Positions 53,249 to 61,260 of a stretch of 64,000 nt of DNA are shown here, piece by piece. Position 1 is the stretch's first letter, and every line of letters starts with the position of its first letter. Position numbers and translations under genes: made by a program. The stretch lies in NCBI GenBank assembly GCA_028692395.1, contig JAQUXP010000017.1:1-64000 (forward strand), written 5' to 3'. The stretch is from Lachnospiraceae bacterium (GTDB taxonomy: Bacteria; Bacillota; Clostridia; Lachnospirales; Lachnospiraceae). Under the pieces are notes generated by a model. It did not search any database. It saw only the letters and a program-made list of their open reading frames with translations, and was not told where the DNA came from.

Positions 53249-54871
53249 TTATTCCACAATTTCTGTAACTGTGCAGGTAGGATCCCCCTCCACATATTCC
53301 AGCTTGATCTGATCGCCCATGGCATAACGAACAATCTGAACCAGATCTGCTACCGATACATCAAAGATCTTATCATTGCCTTCTAATACCAGATAATAAT
53401 GAGAATTACCGTCGATGACACTTGTGGCCATACGGCTGATCGTTCCCACAGCCTTCTCCGTCACTTCGGCTACTGTTCCGCTGGTATTTCCCGTGGCTTT
53501 CAGCATTTTCACATAAGCAGTCTGACACTCTGAAATCGTATCACCGATAGACACGTCCTGATACTTCTCAACATTTACCATGGCATACTTTTTCACAAGT
53601 CCTGCATCATCCTTCAAAGCCAGAATATAAGTAGGCTCATTTGCAATGTTTAAAAGCAGTGGGAATGCTGCCTTGTAACCAAGATTCTGTACCTGTCCTT
53701 CAGCGGAACCCATGGCTGAGAACTCTTCAGCACCGGAGATTCCGTAATATCTTGTTTCCATAGTACGCTGATTGATTAACAGGAATCCGACATTTGACTG
53801 ATCCGAGTTGACAGAGGTAATACCGGTATATACCCAGACATCATCATCCATGGCAATGTAATTGTATCCTTCTGTAGTCTTCAGACAGCCCTTCTGTCCA
53901 AACACACTGTTAATAAATCCATTATTCAGCGTTCCGTGATAATTGTAAAGCTGAAGAAGAAGATCTGCCGGATAAGCGCGATCCACCCACTGAGGGCAGT
54001 CCCCTATCGCATAATCCTGTGTTTCTCCTGTCTGAGCATTACAAAGTACCACCCGTCCGATTGTCCGGCCTCCAAAAAGTCCAATTGTGTAATCACTAAC
54101 CGGACAAACCCAGTAGGGAACACCGTCATCATCGATCTCAAAGCTGATCTGATCGAAAATATAGGTTGGGAACCGAAAACGCAGATGCCGGTAAATGTTG
54201 CGGTTCAGATGTTCGGATTCAGAATATTTGATAGGCTTATCCAGCTTCACCAGGGTTGTATCCTGATTTGCCATATCAATCATCATATAAGCAGGAATTC
54301 CATCTGCCTGATTGGTAAACCACTTAATCGTGCTTGCATAGATCAGTGGAGAAACTCTCACCGGATCACCCTGATAATTAATCTGGGAATACAGTTCACT
54401 GACTTCAAACTGAGAAACCATATCAATCATACTGCCCATCTTACGATTTCCCAGTAAAACTGCACTGTCCCGATCCAGAATCGGAATCTGGTCAAAGCTG
54501 ATCTGTGGAATATCCTCCGTGAAATCACGTTCCTCGGGTACCATCATGCTTTGATACTTCTTTGCATTTACAATTGGAGAAGATAAAAGCGTTCCAACTA
54601 ACAGAATCAAAAGCAGCAGTCCCATCAGGATCACACCCGACTTTAAAACCTTATTCTCCCGTATTTCCCCAATGGAAGTCACCTTTTTGCGTATCACATA
54701 CATGGCGATCAGAATTGCAATCAGAACCAGGATAAAGGTCCAGAATTCCTTATTGTGTATATTGATTGCCGGCAGTGTGATGTAGTAATAGATAAAGCCA
54801 ATCACAATCACTGTCAGCAAAGCCAGTAGTTTCCATTTCAAGTGTCCTCTTTTTTTCATACTTTTCTCCAT
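53249..54871 (-). CDS. Membrane-anchored extracytoplasmic protein of unknown function
   Basis: The 540-aa protein has three N-terminal membrane helices (about 14-33, 43-61 and 78-98), then about 440 residues presumably outside the cell. The outer part includes IYASTIKWFTNQADGIPAYMMIDMANQ, PYWVCPVSDYTIGLFGGRTI and a repeated beta-rich pattern, and ends in an acidic segment. I recognise it as a conserved Clostridia hypothetical protein, but no function or catalytic motif. The start ATG (54871) is MEKSMKKRG; a second at residue 5 is possible. Its stop overlaps the longer nitrilase start. Confidence 0.8.
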   Translation of the reverse strand: MEKSMKKRGHLKWKLLALLTVIVIGFIYYYITLPAINIHNKEFWTFILVLIAILIAMYVIRKKVTSIGEIRENKVLKSGVILMGLLLLILLVGTLLSSPIVNAKKYQSMMVPEERDFTEDIPQISFDQIPILDRDSAVLLGNRKMGSMIDMVSQFEVSELYSQINYQGDPVRVSPLIYASTIKWFTNQADGIPAYMMIDMANQDTTLVKLDKPIKYSESEHLNRNIYRHLRFRFPTYIFDQISFEIDDDGVPYWVCPVSDYTIGLFGGRTIGRVVLCNAQTGETQDYAIGDCPQWVDRAYPADLLLQLYNYHGTLNNGFINSVFGQKGCLKTTEGYNYIAMDDDVWVYTGITSVNSDQSNVGFLLINQRTMETRYYGISGAEEFSAMGSAEGQVQNLGYKAAFPLLLNIANEPTYILALKDDAGLVKKYAMVNVEKYQDVSIGDTISECQTAYVKMLKATGNTSGTVAEVTEKAVGTISRMATSVIDGNSHYYLVLEGNDKIFDVSVADLVQIVRYAMGDQIKLEYVEGDPTCTVTEIVE

Positions 54872-55188
54872 TTCTGTTCGTAAAGTCTTCTCAGCCTTTT
54901 CCAGCTGACTCAGTCAGTACCCCTCTTTCACTCTCTTTCAATGTAAAGCAATCCCCGGGAAATGTCAAGGTATCCCGCTTCTGGTCCGTGTTTTTGCATC
55001 AGCTAGCTATAAATTGCGCACAATTTTTATAAATAAAATCTGGCAGTATTATACAAATTTAGATGCGTTTTTTTCAGGCTGAAACTTTTCAGGCAGGTAT
55101 TTTGTTTACTATATAGAACCGGTTTTCATCAAAGCAGCTCCTGTTTTTGTTCTCCGGCATCCTGTTCTATGCAATTTCTGCAAAATAT
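54872..55188. other. Gene-free stretch with a possible promoter
   Basis: No open frame can be supported here. A TATAAT on the minus strand (55053-55048) lies 18 bases from CTGAAA (55077-55072) and may drive the gene starting at 54871, leaving a leader of about 170 bases. No riboswitch or strong hairpin was recognised in it. Confidence 0.45.
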
Positions 55189-55211
55189 GGGGGACTATTC
55201 CAATGTCCCCC
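55189..55211 (-). terminator. Terminator of the M23 peptidase gene
   Basis: Arms GGGGGAC and GTCCCCC enclose a 9-base loop; on the minus strand ATATTTTG follows. It lies four bases after the stop codon. Confidence 0.75.
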
Positions 55212-55214
55212 TCT

Positions 55215-56246
55215 CTATCTCTTGTGCCATTCCCGGGTTTTATCATCCCGCACAACCTCACTGCGATTCTTCTTTAAAAATTCAGTCAGCGCATAACAGT
55301 CAATCCAGATTTCATTATCGCTTTCTTTCTGGCTCTCATCAAAGACAAGCTCCATGCCAAAATGCAGATGCACCACTTTAATATTGTTCGTGTTCTCTGT
55401 ACTGCTATATCCCGTATGCCCCATATAGCCGATCACCTCTCCTGCCTCCACCGTATCTCCCTCCTTCAGATCCTGGGCATAAGGACGATTTTGTCTCAGA
55501 TGGGCATAATAATAATACCTTTTTTCATCGTGACTTCGAATCCCAATACGCCAGCCACCATACTGATTCCAGCCCAGAGCCTCCACCCTGCCTCCCTCCA
55601 CAGCGATAATCGGCGTTCCCACAAGCCCCATCATATCGTGTCCCAGATGGGGACGACTATACCCATAAGAACGGGAAGATCCGAAATCATCGTAGGAAGA
55701 ATAGTCAAAGCCCTTTGCAATAGGAGAAAATGCCGTCAGTCCATACTTCTTTTCCACACCGCCATCTGCTCTTTGCCAGGTAAACTCCCCCAGCATTCCT
55801 CCGAGAACTGCCGCATATACCTCTTCATAATAAGGATAATACTTCAGATCCCCGATCAGCTTTTCCTTTGTCACACCGCTTTGCAGCTGTTTTGCAGCAT
55901 CTTCCATCAAAGACAGCGCCCGATCCCCGAATTCACCCCCGGTATGGGCTGCCGCATAAGAAAGCAGTGTAATCCAGTCCAGATGAATCTTTTCCCCGTA
56001 AGAAGCCACATCATACTCATAGGCCTTACACAAAGCTGCATAATTCACATTGAATTCTGCATATTTGATAAAACTCTTTTCTGATTCCTGCTGCTCTGTA
56101 TAGCGAAACACCTCTGTCTGGTCTGCCTTTGGCCTCCCATAAAAAAGAAACAGCAGGAAAATTCCCGCCATCCCTATACTGCCCAAAAGTATTCTGCCAT
56201 ACTTTTGATTCCTGCGTATCCATGTATGTAAGATCCTTTTTTTCAA
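55215..56246 (-). CDS. Membrane-anchored M23 metallopeptidase
   Basis: One membrane helix (ILLGSIGMAGIFLLFLFYG) is followed by a helical lysozyme-like region (LCKAYEYDVASYGEKIHLDWITLLSYAAAHTGG). A C-terminal LytM/M23 domain follows, with zinc ligands in SRPHLGHDMMG and VHLHFG. It probably cuts peptidoglycan cross-bridges outside the membrane; the layout recalls sporulation SpoIIQ/SpoIVFB-region peptidases or wall-growth enzymes. The start is uncertain: a TTG at 56246 has GGGGAG nine bases upstream, while an ATG at 56294 and a TTG at 56300 have no spaced site. Confidence 0.88.
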   Translation of the reverse strand: MKKRILHTWIRRNQKYGRILLGSIGMAGIFLLFLFYGRPKADQTEVFRYTEQQESEKSFIKYAEFNVNYAALCKAYEYDVASYGEKIHLDWITLLSYAAAHTGGEFGDRALSLMEDAAKQLQSGVTKEKLIGDLKYYPYYEEVYAAVLGGMLGEFTWQRADGGVEKKYGLTAFSPIAKGFDYSSYDDFGSSRSYGYSRPHLGHDMMGLVGTPIIAVEGGRVEALGWNQYGGWRIGIRSHDEKRYYYYAHLRQNRPYAQDLKEGDTVEAGEVIGYMGHTGYSSTENTNNIKVVHLHFGMELVFDESQKESDNEIWIDCYALTEFLKKNRSEVVRDDKTREWHKR

Positions 56247-56337
56247 AGCAAAACACTCCCCGGAATACTCCTTTACAGCATATTCCGTAAGCATCTCCAA
56301 TATTCAGATAAAATAAAGCCTATATTGATGCCCAGGC

Positions 56338-56366
56338 TTGTATCTTTTTACAAAAAGTTTTATGAT
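56338..56366 (+). promoter_or_regulatory. Promoter of the alanyl-tRNA editing gene
   Basis: TTGTAT (56338-56343), 17 bases, TATGAT (56361-56366), 42 bases before the ATG. Confidence 0.6.
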
Positions 56367-56407
56367 GAAGGGAACATTAGCAACGAAAGACAAGGGAGAC
56401 AACACAT

Positions 56408-57580
56408 ATGACGACAGAAACTATAAAACTCTATGATAACGATGCCTATGAAACCAGCTTTACAGCTACCGTGCTGTCCTGTGAAGAAGTAAAGAAAAAA
56501 GACGGGACCCTCTGGCAGGTATGCCTTGACCAGACTCTGTTCTTTCCGGAGGAAGGCGGGCAAAGTGCAGACCTTGGTGTTCTTGGTTCTGCCCAGGTTC
56601 TTGATGTGCAGATAAAAAACAATGTCATCACCCACACACTGAATCAGCCACTGGCCAGCGGCAGCAGTGTGACCGGTCAGATTGACTGGGAGCACCGCTT
56701 CTACAACATGCAGCAGCATACAGGAGAGCACATCTTCTCCGGACTTGTACAGAAGCATTTTGGCTTTGACAATGTAGGTTTTCATCTCAGCGACCAGATT
56801 GTCACCATGGATTTCAATGGTCCCTTAACATGGGCGGATGCAGAACAGCTTGAGTGGGAAGTGAACACCTGTATTGTGTCAAACATTCCGGTAGAGGTGA
56901 CATTTCCGGACAAAGCTGTCCTGTCCGGGATGGAATACCGCAGTAAAATCGAGATTGACGGCCAGGTCCGGATCGTCACCATCCCCGGATACGATGTGTG
57001 CGCCTGCTGTGCACCCCACGTTCACCGGACAGGTGAAATCGGTATCTTAAAAGTACAAAGCTGTCAGAAATACAAGTCCGGCGTTCGCATCAGTATTCTG
57101 TGTGGCTTCCGGGCTCTGGAAGATTATCGCTGCAAGCAGAAAAATGTAATAGAGATCTCCACTTCTCTGTCCGCCAGACAGGAAACGATCAGTGACAGCG
57201 TAGCACGTTTAAAATCTGAGCTTGCACAGGCAAAGCTTCAGCTTGGCGCCGCTAACATGCAGCTGATGCAAAAAAAGATCGCTGATATTCCAGCCACGCT
57301 TGCACAGGTATGTCTCTTTGAGGAAAACATTGATACGGATCTGATGCGCTTTACCGTCAATGAACTGGTAAAAAACCACCCCGGTTACTGCGCCGTTTTT
57401 GCGGGAAGTGATGCCGATGGCTATCGCTATATCATCGGCTCCGCCACCAGGGATACACGGGAAATCGGCAGCTTTTTACGGGAACGCTTCCAGGCCAAGG
57501 GGGGCGGAAAAGCTGAGATGATCCAGGGTTCCCTGACAGCCCCCGCTGAAAAAATCCAGGAACTTTTTGCAGAAGTATAA
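56408..57580 (+). CDS. Stand-alone alanyl-tRNA editing protein (AlaX-L type)
   Basis: The 390-aa protein resembles the editing part of AlaRS. The zinc motif HTGEH is at 104-108, and Cys/His ligands lie in CACCAPHVHRTGEIG (about 198-212). A coiled segment follows (about 245-285), then a DHHA1-like C-terminal domain (RFQAKGGGKAEMIQGSL). It would hydrolyse Ser- or Gly-tRNA-Ala in trans. It is monocistronic and its stop is only nine bases from the convergent CPBP gene, with no clear terminator between them. Confidence 0.94.
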   Translation: MTTETIKLYDNDAYETSFTATVLSCEEVKKKDGTLWQVCLDQTLFFPEEGGQSADLGVLGSAQVLDVQIKNNVITHTLNQPLASGSSVTGQIDWEHRFYNMQQHTGEHIFSGLVQKHFGFDNVGFHLSDQIVTMDFNGPLTWADAEQLEWEVNTCIVSNIPVEVTFPDKAVLSGMEYRSKIEIDGQVRIVTIPGYDVCACCAPHVHRTGEIGILKVQSCQKYKSGVRISILCGFRALEDYRCKQKNVIEISTSLSARQETISDSVARLKSELAQAKLQLGAANMQLMQKKIADIPATLAQVCLFEENIDTDLMRFTVNELVKNHPGYCAVFAGSDADGYRYIIGSATRDTREIGSFLRERFQAKGGGKAEMIQGSLTAPAEKIQELFAEV

Positions 57581-57588
57581 TACTTTTC

Positions 57589-58620
57589 TTACCTTTCGCC
57601 TTCCCCTATTTCCTGCACTTTGGGGTCCTTTTTTCGGAACTCCTTTGCCAGCAGGAAGAAGCCAAACACCAGCCCATTCAACAGGAGCGCAGGAAGCAAT
57701 GCGCTCCAGCTTGTCTGCTGATTCTGCAGTACATCTGCACCATAAGATGCTGTGATAATGGGAACCAGATTGTTATTCAGATAATGAAGAATCACTGGAA
57801 CCCAGATATTCTGTGTTTTCATGTAGGCATAAGCAAAGAAGATGCCAAGGGTAATACAGGTAATCTGCTGCCCTGCCGCACTGGCAAGTCCGCTGCCGGG
57901 ACTATAGTAGAAAAAGTTGATGGGCAGATGCCATATGCCCCATAATACGCCAAGAAGGATCACCCCGGCCCGCAGACCAAATCTCTTCTGCAGCATCGGC
58001 TGCAGAAAATATCTCCATCCATACTCCTCTCCAAAGAATGCCACAAACACCAGAAAGAAGTTCACCGGCAAAACTGCCAGCATAATCCAGGTATTACGGC
58101 TGGTGAAGATGTCACCCATCATGGAAATCTGTCCTCCAAGGGCATATGCGATAGCAGTCCTTGCAAAATAAAGCACTACAAATAAAAGAATACAAAACAG
58201 AGAACTTTTCCACCGTGCTGCCCGAAGGCCAAAAGCCTTTCTTTTCTCCTTTTTCTCTGTCAGCAGCATAATCCAGGCTATGATGCTTCCAACGATGATA
58301 GCTGATGAGATCATTCCCATCCACAGGGTTCCCATGGGAACCACCACACTTGCGATACTCAGCAGCAGCATCACCGCTGTAATCACCAGATAGGTGATAA
58401 AAAAGCGCTTCGGAAGCTGTATCTCTTCCTCCCTTTTCGTCACAAGGAATGCAAGAATCACCCCGGCTGCCGGGTACATCATCTGCGCATTGGCAAAGGC
58501 ACTCAGATCAGTTCCCTGCCCATAACCGTACCACATCAAAAACCCCATCAGATAAGGAATCCCGTATGCTACCAGTATATAAATCAATAATTGTTTCTTC
58601 TGTATCCGTGTATATTTCAT
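57589..58620 (-). CDS. CPBP family intramembrane metalloprotease
   Basis: The 343-aa protein has about eight membrane helices and the CPBP motifs FFGEEYGWRYFL (EExxxR) and GVLWGIWHLPINFF (FxxxH type), with a later HYLNNN. In bacteria such proteins serve as prenyl-protein-type proteases or bacteriocin self-immunity factors. It is the last gene of an operon with a two-component system and a DUF3887 lipoprotein, 34 bases after the latter, which hints at a regulated envelope-stress or immunity role. Confidence 0.93.
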   Translation of the reverse strand: MKYTRIQKKQLLIYILVAYGIPYLMGFLMWYGYGQGTDLSAFANAQMMYPAAGVILAFLVTKREEEIQLPKRFFITYLVITAVMLLLSIASVVVPMGTLWMGMISSAIIVGSIIAWIMLLTEKKEKRKAFGLRAARWKSSLFCILLFVVLYFARTAIAYALGGQISMMGDIFTSRNTWIMLAVLPVNFFLVFVAFFGEEYGWRYFLQPMLQKRFGLRAGVILLGVLWGIWHLPINFFYYSPGSGLASAAGQQITCITLGIFFAYAYMKTQNIWVPVILHYLNNNLVPIITASYGADVLQNQQTSWSALLPALLLNGLVFGFFLLAKEFRKKDPKVQEIGEGER

Positions 58621-58654
58621 CGTTATAATTCCCCCTCTTTTTACTGAATCGTTA

Positions 58655-59083
58655 CTACCGAATCACAAACTGAACCAGCTCCATGGCTTCATTAAACCCG
58701 ATGGTAAACTGTATCTTTCCATTCTCATATTCTCCGATCATCACAACACCGCCATAGGTTTCTCCGGTCTTTTTATCCTCATTGCCCATGACAACTGTCT
58801 TACTGATTTTCTGAAAAGCGCCGTCCTTATCCAGGTAAGGATCACTCTGTGCAGCAAAATCTTCCGCTGTAACCGCATCCTTCAACTCTTTACTTCCCTG
58901 ATCGATGATACTTTGATACTCCCGCTTGTTAAATGTCTCCACAAGCTTCACAGCCTCTGCCTTTACTGTCTCCTCATCAAACTTATCCGATAGCTTCGTG
59001 CTCTGAGACTGGCATCCTGCAAACAGCAGCAGAAACAAAGTCCCCAGCAATATCATACTTATAAAACCTCTTCTTCTCTTCAT
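58655..59083 (-). CDS. DUF3887 lipoprotein
   Basis: The 142-aa protein has a lipoprotein signal (MILLGTLFLLLFAGC, Cys at about 24) and a DUF3887 domain (VKLVETFNKREYQSIIDQGSKELKDAVTAEDFA...YGGVVMIGEYENGKIQFTIGFNEAMELV). The function of DUF3887 is not known; it is often found near CPBP proteases. Its start overlaps the stop of the kinase gene as ATGA. Confidence 0.9.
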   Translation of the reverse strand: MKRRRGFISMILLGTLFLLLFAGCQSQSTKLSDKFDEETVKAEAVKLVETFNKREYQSIIDQGSKELKDAVTAEDFAAQSDPYLDKDGAFQKISKTVVMGNEDKKTGETYGGVVMIGEYENGKIQFTIGFNEAMELVQFVIR

Positions 59084-60378
59084 CCTTTTCTCTCTCCTTC
59101 CGTCTTCTCTGTTTCCTTTTCATGCTGAAACACCAGCGTCACGGAAACCTTTCCATCCTTTTGCTCCACCTGCATCTCACCATGATACTTCACCAGTGCT
59201 GCCTGCACATTCGGCAGACCATATCCCTCATGTCCTGCTTTGGATGATCTTCCTTCCCGCAGATGCAAAGGCTCCTCACAGGGATTGGACAGCTTCACCA
59301 TGGTAAAGTCGTGAATCTGCTCTCCCAGTATCCGGATCGATCTCCGTTCTCTGTCCGGCTGTGCTTCCAGAGCATTATCCAGCAGATTTGCAAAGATGGT
59401 AGTTGTATCAATATCTGACAAAAAATCCAGATTCACACCACCAAGACTGCAGACCACCTGATCCCGGGGAAACTCCTTCAGTTTATCATTTAAGATAATA
59501 TTGAGCATCCTGTTCTCTGTGTAGAATCTCATTCCAAGAGAATTGAGCATACCATGCAGATCTGTGATATAGGGACTGTTTTCCATCCTTCCCGCCTGCT
59601 CAAGCACCATCAGGTGGTTACGGATATCGTGAATAATTTTTCGTGAATGGCTGTAATTCTCCTCCAGATCCTGATAATACTGCAGGGTCAATGCATTTTG
59701 CTGCTGCATCATGTCCAGCCGGTACTTTAGCTCTCCGTTCTTTGCCACATCATACCAAAAGTACAGGCAGTATATATTGATCGTCAGCAGCAGTGCACCA
59801 AACAACAGCATCCACCAATAGCCATATCTGACCAGAAACATATCACTGGAAATTGCATACAGTATCAAAAGCGCCATACTGAAAATCGGAATAATAATCA
59901 TCCCGCGAATCTTCAGATAGCGCTTTGCACCTGCATATCTTCTGCGGATCAGCAGATACAGGACAAAGGTTGCCGCCATCAGATAAGTCATACGAAGGAT
60001 AACCCAGAGAACGATATACAGCAAGTTTTCCAGCTGCAGGATGCTCATAAGCGCCATACTGGTATACACGGCCAGATACTGCGTGGTCAAAAATACCATC
60101 CAGAAGATGGACTGATAAAACATTCCGATTTTATTCTTATAATAAAGCAGTCGTCCCATCCCCACATAGTAGATGGTCATCACAACTGTAGTCAGAATAT
60201 CATTTCGGAACAAGCCCGGAAGCAAGACGGCCAGCAGGATATAACCGCTCCATGCCAGAACACGCTTCCACCGTTTTGTATCAATCTCAGAGGGAATGGC
60301 ATGTAAGATACTCACTGCACAGCCAACCAGCACGATGAGATCAAGAGAAAAAAATACAGTTGAGACAGCATTCTTCAT
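59080..60378 (-). CDS. GHKL sensor histidine kinase (AgrC-like)
   Basis: The start at 60378 (MKNAVSTVFFSLDLIVLVG) has GGAGG seven bases upstream. Six or more membrane helices (about 1-215) precede a short coiled region with the phosphoacceptor His in SRKIIHDIRNHLMVLEQAG. A GHKL ATPase has its N box in NLLDNALEAQ and G box in GHEGYGLPNVQ. This is the peptide-sensing AgrC/ComD layout, but no agrB or agrD is nearby. It overlaps the response regulator gene and the lipoprotein gene by ATGA at both ends. Confidence 0.93.
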   Translation of the reverse strand: MKNAVSTVFFSLDLIVLVGCAVSILHAIPSEIDTKRWKRVLAWSGYILLAVLLPGLFRNDILTTVVMTIYYVGMGRLLYYKNKIGMFYQSIFWMVFLTTQYLAVYTSMALMSILQLENLLYIVLWVILRMTYLMAATFVLYLLIRRRYAGAKRYLKIRGMIIIPIFSMALLILYAISSDMFLVRYGYWWMLLFGALLLTINIYCLYFWYDVAKNGELKYRLDMMQQQNALTLQYYQDLEENYSHSRKIIHDIRNHLMVLEQAGRMENSPYITDLHGMLNSLGMRFYTENRMLNIILNDKLKEFPRDQVVCSLGGVNLDFLSDIDTTTIFANLLDNALEAQPDRERRSIRILGEQIHDFTMVKLSNPCEEPLHLREGRSSKAGHEGYGLPNVQAALVKYHGEMQVEQKDGKVSVTLVFQHEKETEKTEGERKG

Positions 60379-61085
60379 TGTTCTGCCTCCATTCTTCCGG
60401 AAAGATAGGCAACCAGCTCCTGCTTCCATGCCTTCTGCTTCTTTTGCGCCAGCGGAAGCTCCATCCCATTATCCAGCAGAATCATACCCCCCTGGACATT
60501 CTTGACATGAAACATATTCACTACAAAGCTTTGATGGGGCATGGAAAATCCATATTGCTCCATCCGTTCCTTTACAGCTCCTATCCGTTCCTTCAGATAA
60601 TACCTGTCGGTTCCGGTTACGATGGTCACTCTTCGGTTTTCGTACTCAAAGTAACAGATTTCCTCCACTGGCAGACAAACCAGTCCGTGCACAGTGTCAA
60701 ACTCCAGAATAATGCTTTTTCGCTGGGTTCCTGCATAGCGGAAGATCTCCTCCAGCACCTGCCAGACCTCGGCCTTCTTCACCGGCTTCAGCAGATACTG
60801 AAACGCATGTACTCCAAAAGCACCAGATACATAATCCCGATATGCTGTCAGATACACAATCTTCACTTCCCGGTCAAACTCCCGGATACGTCTGGCTGTC
60901 TCAATTCCATCTATTCCCCCCATATCAATATCAAGGAAGATCGCCTGCCAGGAATGATACGCCTCAAGCAGCTCCTCCCCCGAGGAAAAACACGCCACCT
61001 GAATCTGCGGATTCCATTCCGTAAGCAGACTGCACACTGCTTCTGCAATCTTTTCTTCGTCATCACAGACGGCAACCTGATACAT
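60375..61085 (-). CDS. LytTR-family response regulator (AgrA-like)
   Basis: The start at 61085 (MYQVAVCDDEEKIAEAVCSLL) has AGGAGG nine bases upstream, giving 236 aa. A receiver domain with acidic CDDEE and phosphorylated Asp in IFLDIDMGGIDGIE precedes a LytTR DNA-binding domain (about 130-230; ICYFEYENRRVTIVTG, HQSFVVNMFHVKNV). It likely controls genes in response to the partner kinase. A TATAAT is present at 61179-61174 but no good -35. Confidence 0.94.
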   Translation of the reverse strand: MYQVAVCDDEEKIAEAVCSLLTEWNPQIQVACFSSGEELLEAYHSWQAIFLDIDMGGIDGIETARRIREFDREVKIVYLTAYRDYVSGAFGVHAFQYLLKPVKKAEVWQVLEEIFRYAGTQRKSIILEFDTVHGLVCLPVEEICYFEYENRRVTIVTGTDRYYLKERIGAVKERMEQYGFSMPHQSFVVNMFHVKNVQGGMILLDNGMELPLAQKKQKAWKQELVAYLSGRMEAEQ

Positions 61086-61214
61086 CTTTTTCTTCCTCCT
61101 CAACCTTTTGATACAGCTTAACATAAATTCCGGCATAAGAACATATGAAATGCCTATTCGCCAAAAATCATGTATTATATGAATACACCAGTCTGTTAAA
61201 ATAAAAAAAATAAA

Positions 61215-61250
61215 AACCCCGGAAATCCGCCAAACGGGACCTCCGAGGTT
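61215..61250 (-). terminator. Terminator of the GH42 beta-galactosidase gene
   Basis: On the minus strand AACCTCGGA pairs with TCCGGGGTT (one mismatch) and is followed by TTTATTTTTTTT. Confidence 0.85.
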
Positions 61251-61260
61251 CTTATTGATT

